From: Acetobacter fabarum | GTDB taxonomy: Bacteria; Pseudomonadota; Alphaproteobacteria; Acetobacterales; Acetobacteraceae | Assembly (NCBI RefSeq): GCF_011516925.1 | Contig: NZ_WOTG01000016.1 | Location: 1 to 37,805 of the forward strand | Direction of reading: 5' to 3' | DNA: 37,805 bases | Shown: piece by piece, positions 1 to 7,442 of the stretch | Numbering within the stretch: position 1 is the stretch's first letter | How the letters are laid out: each line of letters starts with the position of its first letter | The notes under the pieces: generated by a model | Database searches by the model: none | What the model was told of the DNA's origin: nothing | Seen by the model: the letters and a program-made list of their open reading frames with translations, nothing else | Program-made: the position numbers and the translations under genes

Positions 1-1
1 G

Positions 2-298
2 ACCGATGGTGCGGCCTATCTGGTGCGTAATGGTGCGGCATGGCTGCTGGACATTGTGGCGAGCGCGCGACTGGTTCCAGCCGTCAGACGTGCTGAGTTC
101 GAGTGCTGGACCCTCAGGGTGGATCTTACCAAACACTGCGCCGAGGTTGTCTGCACAGACGGGAACGGCGAGCGCGAGGCCAACATCCTGTACCGCCAGC
201 CTGTAGGCTTTACGGATTTCCCTCTGGCAGAACTGAAACTTTACGTTGTGGCCGATAGCGATCCCGGCAAGGTCGTCATGCTCGCATCCGAATACTGA
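2..298 (+). CDS. DUF6876 family protein, 5' end outside window
   Basis: The reading frame is open from base 2 and the start codon lies upstream of the window, so only the C-terminal ~98 residues are visible. The segment begins TDGAAYLVRNGAAWLLD and carries a core with W, LRV and VVCTDGNG, then a FPLAELKLYV tail. This matches my memory of DUF6876, small proteins of unknown function common on proteobacterial plasmids. An internal GTG at 23 could start translation, but the frame upstream of it is also open and reads like the family. It leads the run of small plasmid genes that follows. Family assignment is from memory of sequence pattern; function unknown. Confidence 0.6.
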   Translation, partial: TDGAAYLVRNGAAWLLDIVASARLVPAVRRAEFECWTLRVDLTKHCAEVVCTDGNGEREANILYRQPVGFTDFPLAELKLYVVADSDPGKVVMLASEY

Positions 299-428
299 GC
301 GACGCCGCGTCAGTGCGTGCGCCAAAATGGACACAGCCACGCACTGGCTTCCGTGGGCTTTAGGTGTGCTGTGCATTGAGATCGCCACACAAAAAGAAAA
401 ACACCAAACCACAAAAGTAAAACCCGCT

Positions 429-487
429 GCCACGTCTGGGAGGCCGCCACCAGAGGCAAGCTCTGGCCCCGGCCTCCCAGACGTGGC
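429..487. promoter_or_regulatory. Long intergenic hairpin (18-bp stem plus inner stem)
   Basis: Bases 429-446 and 470-487 are perfectly complementary (18 bp). After a 3x3 internal loop there is a second stem, 450-455 with 461-466, closed by a 5-base loop. No T-run follows on the + strand, so it is not a classical terminator for the upstream gene. It sits 44 bases before the start at 531, just downstream of an A-rich, T-poor stretch (about 387-425). It could be a 5' UTR RNA structure, a protein-binding site, or a bidirectional attenuator. The pairing is seen directly; any role is inference. Confidence 0.75.
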
Positions 488-530
488 GGACGCGGACGTG
501 TTGAAAACAAAATATGAAAAGGAAGCCATC

Positions 531-1148
531 ATGGCCCGTCTGAAACTCAGTGCGAACCGCGCCACCCGTCAACATGATGATCTGGGAACGTCCACAAGCA
601 TGGAACTGCTTGGAAACTTTTATCCGGCTCAGGAAATTGTCGCGACCCGGCTTGATCAGATCCGCAGTGCCGTAACCGAATATGGAGCCCGTGTCGCCGC
701 AGACCGCCCGCAGGAAAGCTTCATGATCATGATCACCGTGCCGCGTGGACAGCGCCGTCCGGCAGGTTTTGAGGTCGCGTATCGTGACGGGTCTCTGGGA
801 ACGAATGCGTGGCTGCACGAGATGGTCAAATGCCCTGTGCCGATGCCCGACGATTACGGTGTGCGGATGTGGGGCGGACCGAATACCCCGTTCCAGCTCG
901 CGGAGTGCGCACCGGTCTGGCCCGACGAAACCGCGGATGAGTTCACTGCCCCGGCCGCTGGCCATGTCGGCCTGTATGGGTGGCTGCGCGCGACCAATGC
1001 GCGGGTGCAGCGCCTGAGCCAGTCCACCTATACGCTCCTTGATATCGCCACGGTTGCGGGTCTGCGTGCGGCTTACTCCGAGCGCCGCCATCCGCGGAGT
1101 GTCGCACAGGACGCCTTGCGCGGGTCGCCGCTGGATCTCGCGGCCTGA
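531..1148 (+). CDS. Hypothetical protein (205 aa)
   Basis: The frame is open from 246, but the ATG at 531 is the better start: GGAAG lies 6-10 bases upstream, and the long hairpin at 429-487 would otherwise be inside the gene. The protein is soluble, with no membrane segment or signal peptide. It has a central MIMITVPRGQRRPAGFEVAYRDG region and ends after a helical stretch following IATVAGLRAAYSERRHPRS. I do not recognise a family. It lies between the DUF6876 and DUF5983 genes in a same-strand series, so a plasmid maintenance or accessory role is likely but not shown. Confidence 0.75.
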   Translation: MARLKLSANRATRQHDDLGTSTSMELLGNFYPAQEIVATRLDQIRSAVTEYGARVAADRPQESFMIMITVPRGQRRPAGFEVAYRDGSLGTNAWLHEMVKCPVPMPDDYGVRMWGGPNTPFQLAECAPVWPDETADEFTAPAAGHVGLYGWLRATNARVQRLSQSTYTLLDIATVAGLRAAYSERRHPRSVAQDALRGSPLDLAA

Positions 1149-1155
1149 GGGAGAC

Positions 1156-1224
1156 GGGCAGGGGCTTCCTGCCCAATGCAGGGCCTAAGCGGGTGGCCCT
1201 GCAGCCTGCCCCGCTGACGCGGGG
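1156..1224. promoter_or_regulatory. Three consecutive hairpins
   Basis: Three perfect stems follow each other in the 107-base gap between genes: 1156-1162 with 1168-1174 (7 bp), 1178-1184 with 1196-1202 (7 bp), and 1209-1214 with 1219-1224 (6 bp, all G/C, 4-base loop). The last is followed by CTTTGTCCTTTTGCTTT, so it could act as a weak terminator for the upstream gene. The stems could also form the structured leader of the next gene (start 1256). Confidence 0.65.
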
Positions 1225-1255
1225 CTTTGTCCTTTTGCTTTGAGGACTACCAGTC

Positions 1256-1552
1256 ATGCCGATACCCGACCTGCCAGTTGAGCGCCTTGCCGATGTGAGT
1301 GCCGCCCATCTCTCGCCCGAGGACCGAGCACTTCTCGATCTCTATATCGAGACAGAGGGGGCGAATGGTCTGTCCTGTCTCGTTGGTCCTTATGGGTGGC
1401 TTGTTTACGCCTCGTCCGAACTCCGGGCGGCGGTGCACGCCTCGCCTGGCCTTGCGGCCATTCTCGCGGCGGCGCGCGCACAGGGCTGTGCCTACGTCCT
1501 GTTCGACCGCGACGGCCTGCCCATTGATGGCGTTCAGACCTACGATTTCTAA
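1256..1552 (+). CDS. DUF5983-like small protein
   Basis: A 98-residue soluble protein, start ATG 1256. The C-terminal part has GCAYVLFDRDGLPIDGVQTYD; this Asp-rich motif (F/L-D-x-D-G ... G-x-x-T-Y-D/E) near the end is the pattern I associate with DUF5983, a small family of unknown function found with DUF6876 and DUF3085 proteins on plasmids. GAGG at 1242-1245 lies about 10 bases upstream of the ATG. It is followed within 30 bases by a strong terminator. Family call is from remembered pattern, not a search. Confidence 0.6.
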   Translation: MPIPDLPVERLADVSAAHLSPEDRALLDLYIETEGANGLSCLVGPYGWLVYASSELRAAVHASPGLAAILAAARAQGCAYVLFDRDGLPIDGVQTYDF

Positions 1553-1576
1553 GCCTGTGCTTATTCAATTCCAAAG

Positions 1577-1607
1577 GGCGGGACACTCCGGTGTCCCGCC
1601 TTTTTTT
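1577..1607 (+). terminator. Rho-independent terminator
   Basis: Stem 1577-1586 pairs perfectly with 1591-1600 (10 bp, GGCGGGACAC), tetraloop TCCG, followed by seven T residues (1601-1607). Textbook intrinsic terminator closing the DUF5983 gene. The DUF3085 gene begins only 33 bases later, so that gene would need its own promoter or read-through. Confidence 0.92.
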
Positions 1608-1639
1608 ATGCCGTTCACGCAGCAGAAAAGAAAAACCCA

Positions 1640-2104
1640 ATGAAACTTCACTTCGACCGCGCTCTAGTCGAGCGCCTGCTTGCCCATGCTGAAGCCGCTC
1701 AGACTCATAGTCCGACACTCGATCAGCTTTTCTCGCCCGCTTACCAGAAAGAACGTGTCATTGGACGGATGCCAACAGCAGACGACATTGATGACACACG
1801 TATTCCGGCAGGCCTGATGCTGGTTGGTGATCAGGGCGTGTACCTGATGTCCAACGGCAAGCCCTGCCTTCCTGACCCTGCAGGTTCGCCCAATCTTGTC
1901 GTTTACGCGCAGGAGGCCGACCCCCGAGGGCCTTCCGATGATTGGTACGACGTTAAACTGGCGTCGTTTGGCGGGGACGATGGTGCGGAGTTTCTGAGCG
2001 CCGATACGATCCGTCAGGCACTGGAAGCTACTGGTGATGGGCCTGTGTGGATTGATGTAAGTCCAACCGACATCAGGGCACCCTGTCTGTCAGTCGCCAA
2101 ATAA
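1640..2104 (+). CDS. DUF3085 domain protein
   Basis: A 154-residue protein starting at ATG 1640, with AGAAAAGAAAAAC upstream rather than a clear Shine-Dalgarno. The central motif PAGLMLVGDQGVYLMSNG, followed by VVYAQEADP and a C-terminal acidic stretch, fits the DUF3085 family as I know it from alphaproteobacterial plasmids. There are no membrane segments and no function is established. Position directly after a strong terminator suggests an independent transcription unit or regulated read-through. Confidence 0.65.
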   Translation: MKLHFDRALVERLLAHAEAAQTHSPTLDQLFSPAYQKERVIGRMPTADDIDDTRIPAGLMLVGDQGVYLMSNGKPCLPDPAGSPNLVVYAQEADPRGPSDDWYDVKLASFGGDDGAEFLSADTIRQALEATGDGPVWIDVSPTDIRAPCLSVAK

Positions 2105-2234
2105 GAGATAGAAAAAACAAAGAAATAAAAACAGAAAAAACAAAAACACAAAATAAAAATCGCCTCTCATAGTCCGTCACGCAGGCTAAGGGTTCGTCGC
2201 AGGCTCCCGGCGCAAGCGCCGCCCTTAACCTGCG
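2102..2234. promoter_or_regulatory. A-rich, nearly T-free tract followed by a long hairpin
   Basis: Bases 2102-2159 are almost entirely A with a few C, G and T. They are followed by a hairpin: 2180-2192 pairs with 2222-2234 (12 of 13 pairs, one C-A mismatch), enclosing an inner stem 2209-2213/2216-2220 with an AA loop. The next gene starts at 2291. The layout (T-poor tract, long outer stem, inner stem, then a gene within about 60 bases) is the same as at 387-487. Confidence 0.6.
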
Positions 2235-2290
2235 CGCCGGCCGATGAGGTGGCTGAAAGGGTCAGAAAAAAAATCCAAAAGGAGAAAACG

Positions 2291-2563
2291 ATGTCTGATC
2301 CTATCACTTTCAAGAACCTGCGCGTGGGAACACGTTTCCGGTTTGCAGCCACACCACACGGGAAAACCTACAAGAAGGTTGGGCCGAACCAGTACCGGAT
2401 GGCAAATCACCCCCACCTCTTTCGGGCAGAGAACGAGACGCTGGTGGTGGCTTTGCCTGACCTTCCCGGAATCACCTCCAGCGAGTTCCTGCCTCTGGCC
2501 CGAGCCAGTCGCGGCAAGTGTGTTTCGTCTGCAAAAGACGTTCGGAAAGGAGACGGCGCATGA
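2291..2563 (+). CDS. Hypothetical protein (90 aa)
   Basis: The ATG at 2291 follows GGAGAAAACG (GGAGAAA at 2281-2287), the same ribosome-binding pattern used by three genes downstream. The frame is open from 2249, but that start has no comparable site. The product has a compact N-terminal beta-rich part (FKNLRVGTRFRFAATPHGKTYKKVG) and a Lys/Arg-rich C-terminus. It looks like a small nucleic-acid-associated or scaffold protein, but I do not recognise a family. Its stop overlaps the next start (ATGA). Confidence 0.65.
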   Translation: MSDPITFKNLRVGTRFRFAATPHGKTYKKVGPNQYRMANHPHLFRAENETLVVALPDLPGITSSEFLPLARASRGKCVSSAKDVRKGDGA

Positions 2564-2736
2564 AGCTCTCTCCACAGACCCGACGGGACATCAAAGATGT
2601 TGTTGGACTATTGCTCGGCACATTCAGCCTCTTCGTGGTGATATGCGGAATACTGGTTGGCCCGGACATTTTGGCCGCGATCGCGGCTGATCATCCCATC
2701 GCCATGGCGACGCATGCCTTTTTGGCTGCGCGCTGA
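2560..2736 (+). CDS. Small single-pass membrane protein (58 aa)
   Basis: Starts at ATG 2560, overlapping the previous stop (ATGA), which points to translational coupling; GGAG lies at 2549-2552. After a short charged N-terminus (MKLSPQTRRDIKD) comes one hydrophobic helix, VVGLLLGTFSLFVVICGILV, then a short tail. It is probably an inner-membrane miniprotein with the N-terminus in the cytoplasm by the positive-inside rule. Family unknown. Confidence 0.6.
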   Translation: MKLSPQTRRDIKDVVGLLLGTFSLFVVICGILVGPDILAAIAADHPIAMATHAFLAAR

Positions 2737-2758
2737 CCTGCTCTGCGGAGAAACCAGG

Positions 2759-3139
2759 ATGTTCAGACAGTATTATGCGGGGCGCTGGTTTGCGCCCCGT
2801 AACAACCCTCTGCGTGTCGGCCCGATTGCGGTCGGTGCGCTCTACCGCCTGCCCGAATACCTCAACCACGGGCGGCCTGTGCGCTGGCAGGTGCTGGCGT
2901 TCCTCAACGGGGTGTGCGCAGCCACGCATTTCAATCCAGCCACCCGACGCTGGGAAGATCGGGTGATCTCGGGGCGTTCGGATTGCGCGTTGATCCGCCG
3001 CCTTGCCGATGGTGCGGTGCATGAGGTGGCCGTGCGGAGCCTGATCGCTGTGGACGATGAGACGCCAGACATGGGGCGACCATCTCTGCCCGATGTTGCG
3101 CGCTGGCATCGGGGCTTTCAGACCCGGCAGGCGGCCTAG
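2759..3139 (+). CDS. Hypothetical protein (126 aa)
   Basis: The frame is open from 2657, but the ATG at 2759 is preceded by GGAGAAACCA, matching the recurrent GGAGAAA site in this gene series, and is the likely start. The soluble product has aromatic N-terminal residues (MFRQYYAGRWFAP), several Arg-Trp pairs, and ends WHRGFQTRQAA. No recognised family. Same-strand spacing with neighbours suggests co-transcription. Confidence 0.65.
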   Translation: MFRQYYAGRWFAPRNNPLRVGPIAVGALYRLPEYLNHGRPVRWQVLAFLNGVCAATHFNPATRRWEDRVISGRSDCALIRRLADGAVHEVAVRSLIAVDDETPDMGRPSLPDVARWHRGFQTRQAA

Positions 3140-3222
3140 ACCTGACTTTGGCAGCCACGTCCCTGCCATGCGGGTGGGGACTATGCGGTTTGCCAGTTTT
3201 ATTGCTCTACGGAGAAAAGATT

Positions 3223-3459
3223 ATGGTGCGTCAGACACTCTCGAATGTGACATTTGTGGAATTTGGCCCGCGGGAGATGCATCGTTCTCACCCACTCTCG
3301 CGCATGAAACCTGTGCGGCTGCTGTTGCGTGAGCAGGCGCAGCTGGAGAGCGAGGCGGGGGAGGGGCTGCTTTCGGCGTCCGACTGTGCGGCATTGCGCC
3401 GACGGGCGGTCAGGGCTGGTCGCACGGCCCGCACGCTTTTGCAGGATCTGGCCGCATGA
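3223..3459 (+). CDS. Hypothetical small basic protein (78 aa)
   Basis: ATG 3223 follows GGAGAAAAGATT, the same site type as at 2281 and 2748, so this start is preferred over the open frame reaching back to 3148. The product is rich in Arg, with a helical C-terminal half (ASDCAALRRRAVRAGRTART). No family recognised. The next gene's frame begins with an ATGA overlap at 3456, but that gene is better started at 3534. Confidence 0.6.
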   Translation: MVRQTLSNVTFVEFGPREMHRSHPLSRMKPVRLLLREQAQLESEAGEGLLSASDCAALRRRAVRAGRTARTLLQDLAA

Positions 3460-3533
3460 CCCCAAGCGCTCTTGTACCCAGCCGCGTCAGGCGGCATGAT
3501 GCAGCTTGCCGTTTTCTGTCATGGAGAAAGACC

Positions 3534-4436
3534 GTGTTCCGTTTACCCCTGTGCGTATCAGGTGCTGCCCTGATCACAGGCCTCATGCTTCTGACGGCAG
3601 ATCCCCTGCACGCAGCAGAGACCTGCACGCAGTTCGGCCCGGAAAGCGCTCTGCCGGTGCTTCTGAATGAAAAACTTCAGCCCCGTACAACGCTCCTGTG
3701 CAATGCGGCTTATGCCGTGCTCAATTCCGGGGAAGTGCACGAACCGCTCTGGTCGGCCGAGTATCTCGATGCGGACGCGGTACGAGGTGGTCGTAAAATT
3801 GGGCGCACGACCAATACCTTTGTCGCCGATGATCGCCTGCCCGCAGGGGATGGGGCGACACTGGCGGACTACCGTGGCTCCGGCTTTGACCGTGGGCACA
3901 TGGTGCCATCAGCTGACGCGGGCACTGAAGAGATACAGGAACAGACGTTTACGCTCTCCAATGTCGTGCCCCAGACCGCCGCTCTTAACGAAGGGATCTG
4001 GACCGGGGTGGAAATGGCTGTGCGTGCCATGGCCTTGCGTGAGGGAGGGGTCTATGTGGTGACCGGGCCGGATTTTACAGGCAGCAGCCGCGCCATCGGG
4101 CAGAACGTGCTGGTGCCAACGGCGACATGGAAAGCCATCTATGATCCGATCCGCCATGAAGCCGGGGCCTATCTGTGTCAGAACACGGATAGCCCGACCT
4201 GCCAGACGCTGAGTGTGGCCGATCTGGCTGAGCGGATCGGGATTGATCCGTTTCCCGGTGTCGTAGAGGCTGTCAAAGCGCAGGCCATGACGCTGCCTGA
4301 ACCGCAGGCCAGTCCGTATGCGTCCCGCTCGCGCGAGAATCGTGACTGGGAGCGGTTGCAAAAACGCCTGGAACGCAAACTGGCGCGGGCCGGGATGAAG
4401 GCGCTCAGACACGCGCTCGAACAAGAACAGGAGTAA
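3534..4436 (+). CDS. Exported DNA/RNA non-specific endonuclease (NUC superfamily)
   Basis: A metal-dependent beta-beta-alpha nuclease that cleaves DNA and RNA without sequence specificity. The catalytic DRGHM motif is clear (GSGFDRGHMVPSAD), followed by the expected SNVVPQ...N segment that supplies the metal ligand. I place the start at GTG 3534: it has GGAGAAAG at 3523-3530 and directly yields a normal signal peptide (FRLPLCVSGAALITGLMLL, cleavage near HAAE). Starting at the upstream ATG 3456 would add 26 residues before the hydrophobic segment. The enzyme should therefore act in the periplasm or outside the cell. Its place in a plasmid series suggests a role at the envelope during DNA transfer or against competitors; this is inference. 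Confidence 0.9.
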   Translation: MFRLPLCVSGAALITGLMLLTADPLHAAETCTQFGPESALPVLLNEKLQPRTTLLCNAAYAVLNSGEVHEPLWSAEYLDADAVRGGRKIGRTTNTFVADDRLPAGDGATLADYRGSGFDRGHMVPSADAGTEEIQEQTFTLSNVVPQTAALNEGIWTGVEMAVRAMALREGGVYVVTGPDFTGSSRAIGQNVLVPTATWKAIYDPIRHEAGAYLCQNTDSPTCQTLSVADLAERIGIDPFPGVVEAVKAQAMTLPEPQASPYASRSRENRDWERLQKRLERKLARAGMKALRHALEQEQE

Positions 4437-4440
4437 GCTG

Positions 4441-4695
4441 ATGACGGCATTCAACCCGTTTGGACCTGACGCACAGGTGCAGACTATTGAGCAGATGACC
4501 GTGGAAAATGATCCTGCGCGTGTCAGCGTGTATGGGCGTCTGGACATTACACATGATCGGGCCGGACTGGATAATGCCCGTGCTCTGGCTGCTGTGCTCA
4601 ATGCGGTTGTCGCCCGGCTGGAGGCGGAATCCGTGCTACCTGAGCATGCGCAGACAGCACCCAAGACCCATCCCATGTCTAACCCCTTTGCCTGA
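4441..4695 (+). CDS. Hypothetical protein (84 aa)
   Basis: Begins four bases after the nuclease stop, with AGGAG at 4429-4433, so it is co-transcribed. The central part (DPARVSVYGRLDITHDRAGL) followed by a helix (NARALAAVLNAVVARLEAE) and a Pro/Thr-rich tail suggests a small soluble protein. I do not recognise the family. It converges on the WGR gene on the other strand, with four bases between the two ends. Confidence 0.6.
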   Translation: MTAFNPFGPDAQVQTIEQMTVENDPARVSVYGRLDITHDRAGLDNARALAAVLNAVVARLEAESVLPEHAQTAPKTHPMSNPFA

Positions 4696-4699
4696 GGGG

Positions 4700-4963
4700 T
4701 TAAGTGGGTGTTGAGGCCCAACGATAGCCGCGTTTGATCTTGCGGCGGAGCAGACAGGCAAGGGCGTTCGCGGCAGCGCCTTCATTGGTGTGCAGATCGA
4801 GACGCAGGCGGCCTGCGGTACCGATCCTGCCCCAGCGCCGGATCAGGACAGCACCCCCGAACAGATCATGCTGGACGCTCATTTCGTAAAAACGCCATGT
4901 GTTCCGCGCTGCATCGATGCGCGTCACGCGGGTTTCCAACGGAAAAAGCGGGATCTGTTCCAT
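4700..4963 (-). CDS. WGR domain protein
   Basis: 87 residues forming essentially one WGR domain, a small nucleic-acid-binding fold also found in poly(ADP-ribose) polymerases. The hallmark WGRIGTAGRLRLD is present, preceded by NTWRFYEMSVQHDLFGG and followed by a Lys/Arg-rich helix (LLRRKIKRGYR). Stand-alone WGR proteins of this size are frequent on alphaproteobacterial plasmids. It is the only - strand gene in the left 13 kb, opposite to its neighbours, so it has its own promoter in the 4964-5664 gap. Confidence 0.88.
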   Translation of the reverse strand: MEQIPLFPLETRVTRIDAARNTWRFYEMSVQHDLFGGAVLIRRWGRIGTAGRLRLDLHTNEGAAANALACLLRRKIKRGYRWASTPT

Positions 4964-5664
4964 GCTATGCCCTTCATGCGGCTCACGCCCTGAGTATAGC
5001 GTGGCTGCGAAGGGAGTACCAGCAGCGGCTTCCTAAGGGGAATGCAGCGCCTCGGATGAGACCCCTAACCGTCCGGGGTCTCAGGAGGAGCTGCGGGAAG
5101 AAAGACGTCCAAAAGAGCGCCACAACGCGATGGCGTAGACTGAGCAGGATTGGATTCAGTCGGGGTTTTTCCATGTTCGTTGCGTTGCGCGGTGTTCTTT
5201 TCGCCCGATCTGCCCGTGGGCTCACCAGACGCCTTCGGCGGCCTACGGCTGGCGCGTCACACGCGCCCTCTGGTGTTGTCAGTCCCTTGTGCTGGGGACG
5301 CGGCCTTTTTGCTCAGGGGGCGAGGAGTGGGGTGGGGCGATTTTGTCTCCCGTGCAGTGGGTGGTGGTCGGGGCCTGTGTCGTGTTCTGGCTGGCGAGCC
5401 AGTGTGGGGTTGCCGGACCACAGTATTGATTGGCCTCCTGCGTGCGAAAACTTGCGGTCTCATATGGGGCGTGAGTATCAAACAATATATGATGCAACAA
5501 ATGTGTTAGATCACAAGAAAAATAATAGTAAAAACTGCAAAAAAATGGCTGTTTTCTGTTGTTTTCACTTGGTGGTGATGGCGGCTCGTGCTATAAAAAA
5601 GGAAGTAAAGGCGCAGTAGCCAGAACGAATTCTGGTTGGTGGCCATGTAAAGGGAGACCCCGTG
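4964..5664. other. Structured 700-base intergenic region
   Basis: No convincing gene: the open frames here are low-complexity and lack ribosome sites. Three perfect or near-perfect inverted repeats are seen: 5057-5065/5075-5083 (9 bp), 5223-5229/5269-5275 (7 bp, CACCAGA/TCTGGTG) enclosing 5251-5257/5261-5267 (7 bp, GGCGCGT/ACGCGCC), and 5620-5625/5630-5635 (6 bp). The right third (about 5480-5610) turns AT-rich. The mix of nested palindromes and an AT-rich flank between divergent genes would suit a regulatory region, transfer origin or replication origin; none is proven. Confidence 0.5.
5569..5597 (+). promoter_or_regulatory. Candidate sigma-70 promoter for the Toprim operon
   Basis: TTGGTG (5569-5574) and TATAAA (5592-5597) are 17 bases apart. 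The -10 is close to consensus and the -35 is weak. A transcript from here would begin near 5604, contain the 5620-5635 hairpin, and reach AGGGAG (5650s) and the ATG at 5665. Confidence 0.35.
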
Positions 5665-6630
5665 ATGTATCAACGCTTTGAACTGTCCGAACAGGATCGT
5701 CAGGCCATTGTCAACGGCGTCTCCTGTGCAACCCTGCTCGAAAACCATGACTTCCTTCTGGTGCTGGAGAAGAGCACCAAACGCTGCTTCAAATACCGCA
5801 AAGGTAACGAACACATCATTGTTAACCATGAAGGTAAGGGTTGGTGGGATCCCCAGAGCCCGCGTGGCACGCCCGATAGCAGTGGCGATGTATTCGATCT
5901 GTGCCGCCGTCTCGACCCCGCCATGAAATGGCGTGAAGTCTGCACGGCACTCGGTGCGCTGGTCGGCGTGGAACCGAAAGGGGCGGCCTATGTCGCACAA
6001 AAGGCAGAACGGACGGATAATCGTAGCCCTGCCGAACGTTGGGCTGAGCGCAAGTCTCTCTACCGGGGTGGGAAAGTGTGGAACTATCTGATCCGCGAGC
6101 GCTGCCTGCCTGAAGCCATCGTGCGTGCGGCAGTGGCCAAGGGCTGCCTGCGTGATGGGTATCATGCAGCATGGTTCGCCCATACGGACGCGCAGGGTGC
6201 GGTCTGCGGCGCAGAACTGCGTGGCCCGGACACCCATCTCTGTCTGGGCGGTTCAGTCAAAACCCTGTTCCGTTTCCAGCCGGGCAGTGTTCAGCCGGTG
6301 CGTCGTCTGGTGATCTGCGAGGCGGCGATCGATGCGCTGTCTTTTGCCGCGCTGGATCAGGCACGTGTGCCGGGCACACTCTACGCCTCCACTGCCGGGG
6401 GTATGGGCCCTGAGACAATTGCCGCCATCCAGACCCATCTTGCGGACATGAAAGCCCTGCCTGATGTGGTTCTGGTTGTCGCGACCGATGATGATGACGC
6501 TGGCAACGCGTTTGCCGACACACTTTACCGTCTGGCCGATGACGCGGGTGTCGCCTTCATGCGTCGCCTGCCACCCGATCGCGCCAAAGACTTCAACCAG
6601 ACACTCAAAAACCGGGCGCAGGCCGCCTGA
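5665..6630 (+). CDS. Toprim / DUF3991-type primase-like protein
   Basis: Predicted primase-related protein. The C-terminal half is a Toprim fold: VICEAAIDALSFAAL carries the conserved Glu, and VVATDDDDAGNAFAD carries the DxD metal-binding motif. The N-terminal part (NHEGKGWWDPQ, then SSGDVFDLCRRLDP) is of the DUF3991 kind that accompanies Toprim in plasmid proteins; no CHC2 zinc cysteines are visible. The ATG at 5665 is chosen over the adjacent GTG at 5662 for its spacing from AGGGAG. Such proteins are thought to prime plasmid DNA synthesis or act during transfer. It starts the long + strand series that includes the helicase. Confidence 0.82.
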   Translation: MYQRFELSEQDRQAIVNGVSCATLLENHDFLLVLEKSTKRCFKYRKGNEHIIVNHEGKGWWDPQSPRGTPDSSGDVFDLCRRLDPAMKWREVCTALGALVGVEPKGAAYVAQKAERTDNRSPAERWAERKSLYRGGKVWNYLIRERCLPEAIVRAAVAKGCLRDGYHAAWFAHTDAQGAVCGAELRGPDTHLCLGGSVKTLFRFQPGSVQPVRRLVICEAAIDALSFAALDQARVPGTLYASTAGGMGPETIAAIQTHLADMKALPDVVLVVATDDDDAGNAFADTLYRLADDAGVAFMRRLPPDRAKDFNQTLKNRAQAA

Positions 6631-6728
6631 AACAGAAGTGAATACGCAATCAATAGTGGCGCTGTATCCAGCGAGGCGCGTCTGTCCCGCGTCCCTGAGC
6701 CAGCGACTACTGTAACAAGGATATCTCC

Positions 6729-7442
6729 ATGACCAACCTTACCCCTCGCTCGCACGAGCCGAACCCCCATGATGACAGTGATCCGCTGGACTTTCTCTCC
6801 AACCTTGGTGAAGACGTGAGCGCGGCGCAGCAGGCCCTGTTCGTGCATCCTGAACTGGCAAGCTGGATGGAACGCACGCCCGGACTGGGACATGACATCC
6901 CGTGGACGATCGCCTCCTTCACGGCTGAGACGGGCAGGCGGGTTTCGGGTCTGGTGGTGGCAGGCTGCTTTACCAGCGGGAAGTGGGATCTGACGACAGA
7001 CTTTGTGCTGTTCACAGGCCGTGCCCGTCACCCTGGCACCTTCCTGACGGTGAACGGTGCGAGGGTGAATGCGCGTCAGCAGGGTAGTGTGCCGGGTGTT
7101 GGCCCACGCCGTCCGGATTGCATGACGCTCCTGAAGGAACTGCAGGCGGCCAGCATGGCCTGGGCGGCCCGACCTTCGCTGCAGGCGCATTGGGCAGTGT
7201 TTGCTGCTACCCACGGTTGTAGCGCCATGCCGGATATGTTCGTAGAGTTGCGGTTTCAGGATAAATGCTACCGGGGGTTGATCATCAACGGCACGCTGGA
7301 TTCCACCGGGTTGTGGGACATGGAGCAGTCTGTCGAACTGCTGTTGCCCACTGGCCGAACCGTGGAACTGCTGGCCGATCAGGCTGATTCCGTGACATTC
7401 CTCACGGGAGGCGAGCATTATGACCTCAAACGCTTTGGCTGA
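6729..7442 (+). CDS. Hypothetical protein (237 aa)
   Basis: Start ATG 6729, with AAGGA at 6716-6720. The product is soluble, with an acidic N-terminus and two beta-rich blocks (VSGLVVAGCFTSGKWDLTTDFVLF and DMFVELRFQDKCYRGLIINGT). It has no motif I can name. Its 3' end overlaps the helicase start by 23 bases, in another frame, which indicates translational coupling and perhaps a functional partnership with the helicase. Confidence 0.7.
   Translation: MTNLTPRSHEPNPHDDSDPLDFLSNLGEDVSAAQQALFVHPELASWMERTPGLGHDIPWTIASFTAETGRRVSGLVVAGCFTSGKWDLTTDFVLFTGRARHPGTFLTVNGARVNARQQGSVPGVGPRRPDCMTLLKELQAASMAWAARPSLQAHWAVFAATHGCSAMPDMFVELRFQDKCYRGLIINGTLDSTGLWDMEQSVELLLPTGRTVELLADQADSVTFLTGGEHYDLKRFG

Noticed and set aside
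360..1091. 243-codon antisense frame over the 205-aa hypothetical gene
   Set aside because: It would run through the 429-487 hairpin, has no ribosome site and no family-like pattern, and opposes a consistent + strand gene series.
3456..3533. ATG 3456 as start of the endonuclease
   Set aside because: It gives an ATGA overlap but adds 26 polar/basic residues before the signal peptide; GTG 3534 has a strong ribosome site and a normal signal sequence.
5150..5509. 119-codon open frame in the structured intergenic region
   Set aside because: Gly/Arg/Leu-rich low-complexity product with no ribosome site; it spans the inverted repeats, which are a better explanation of the sequence.
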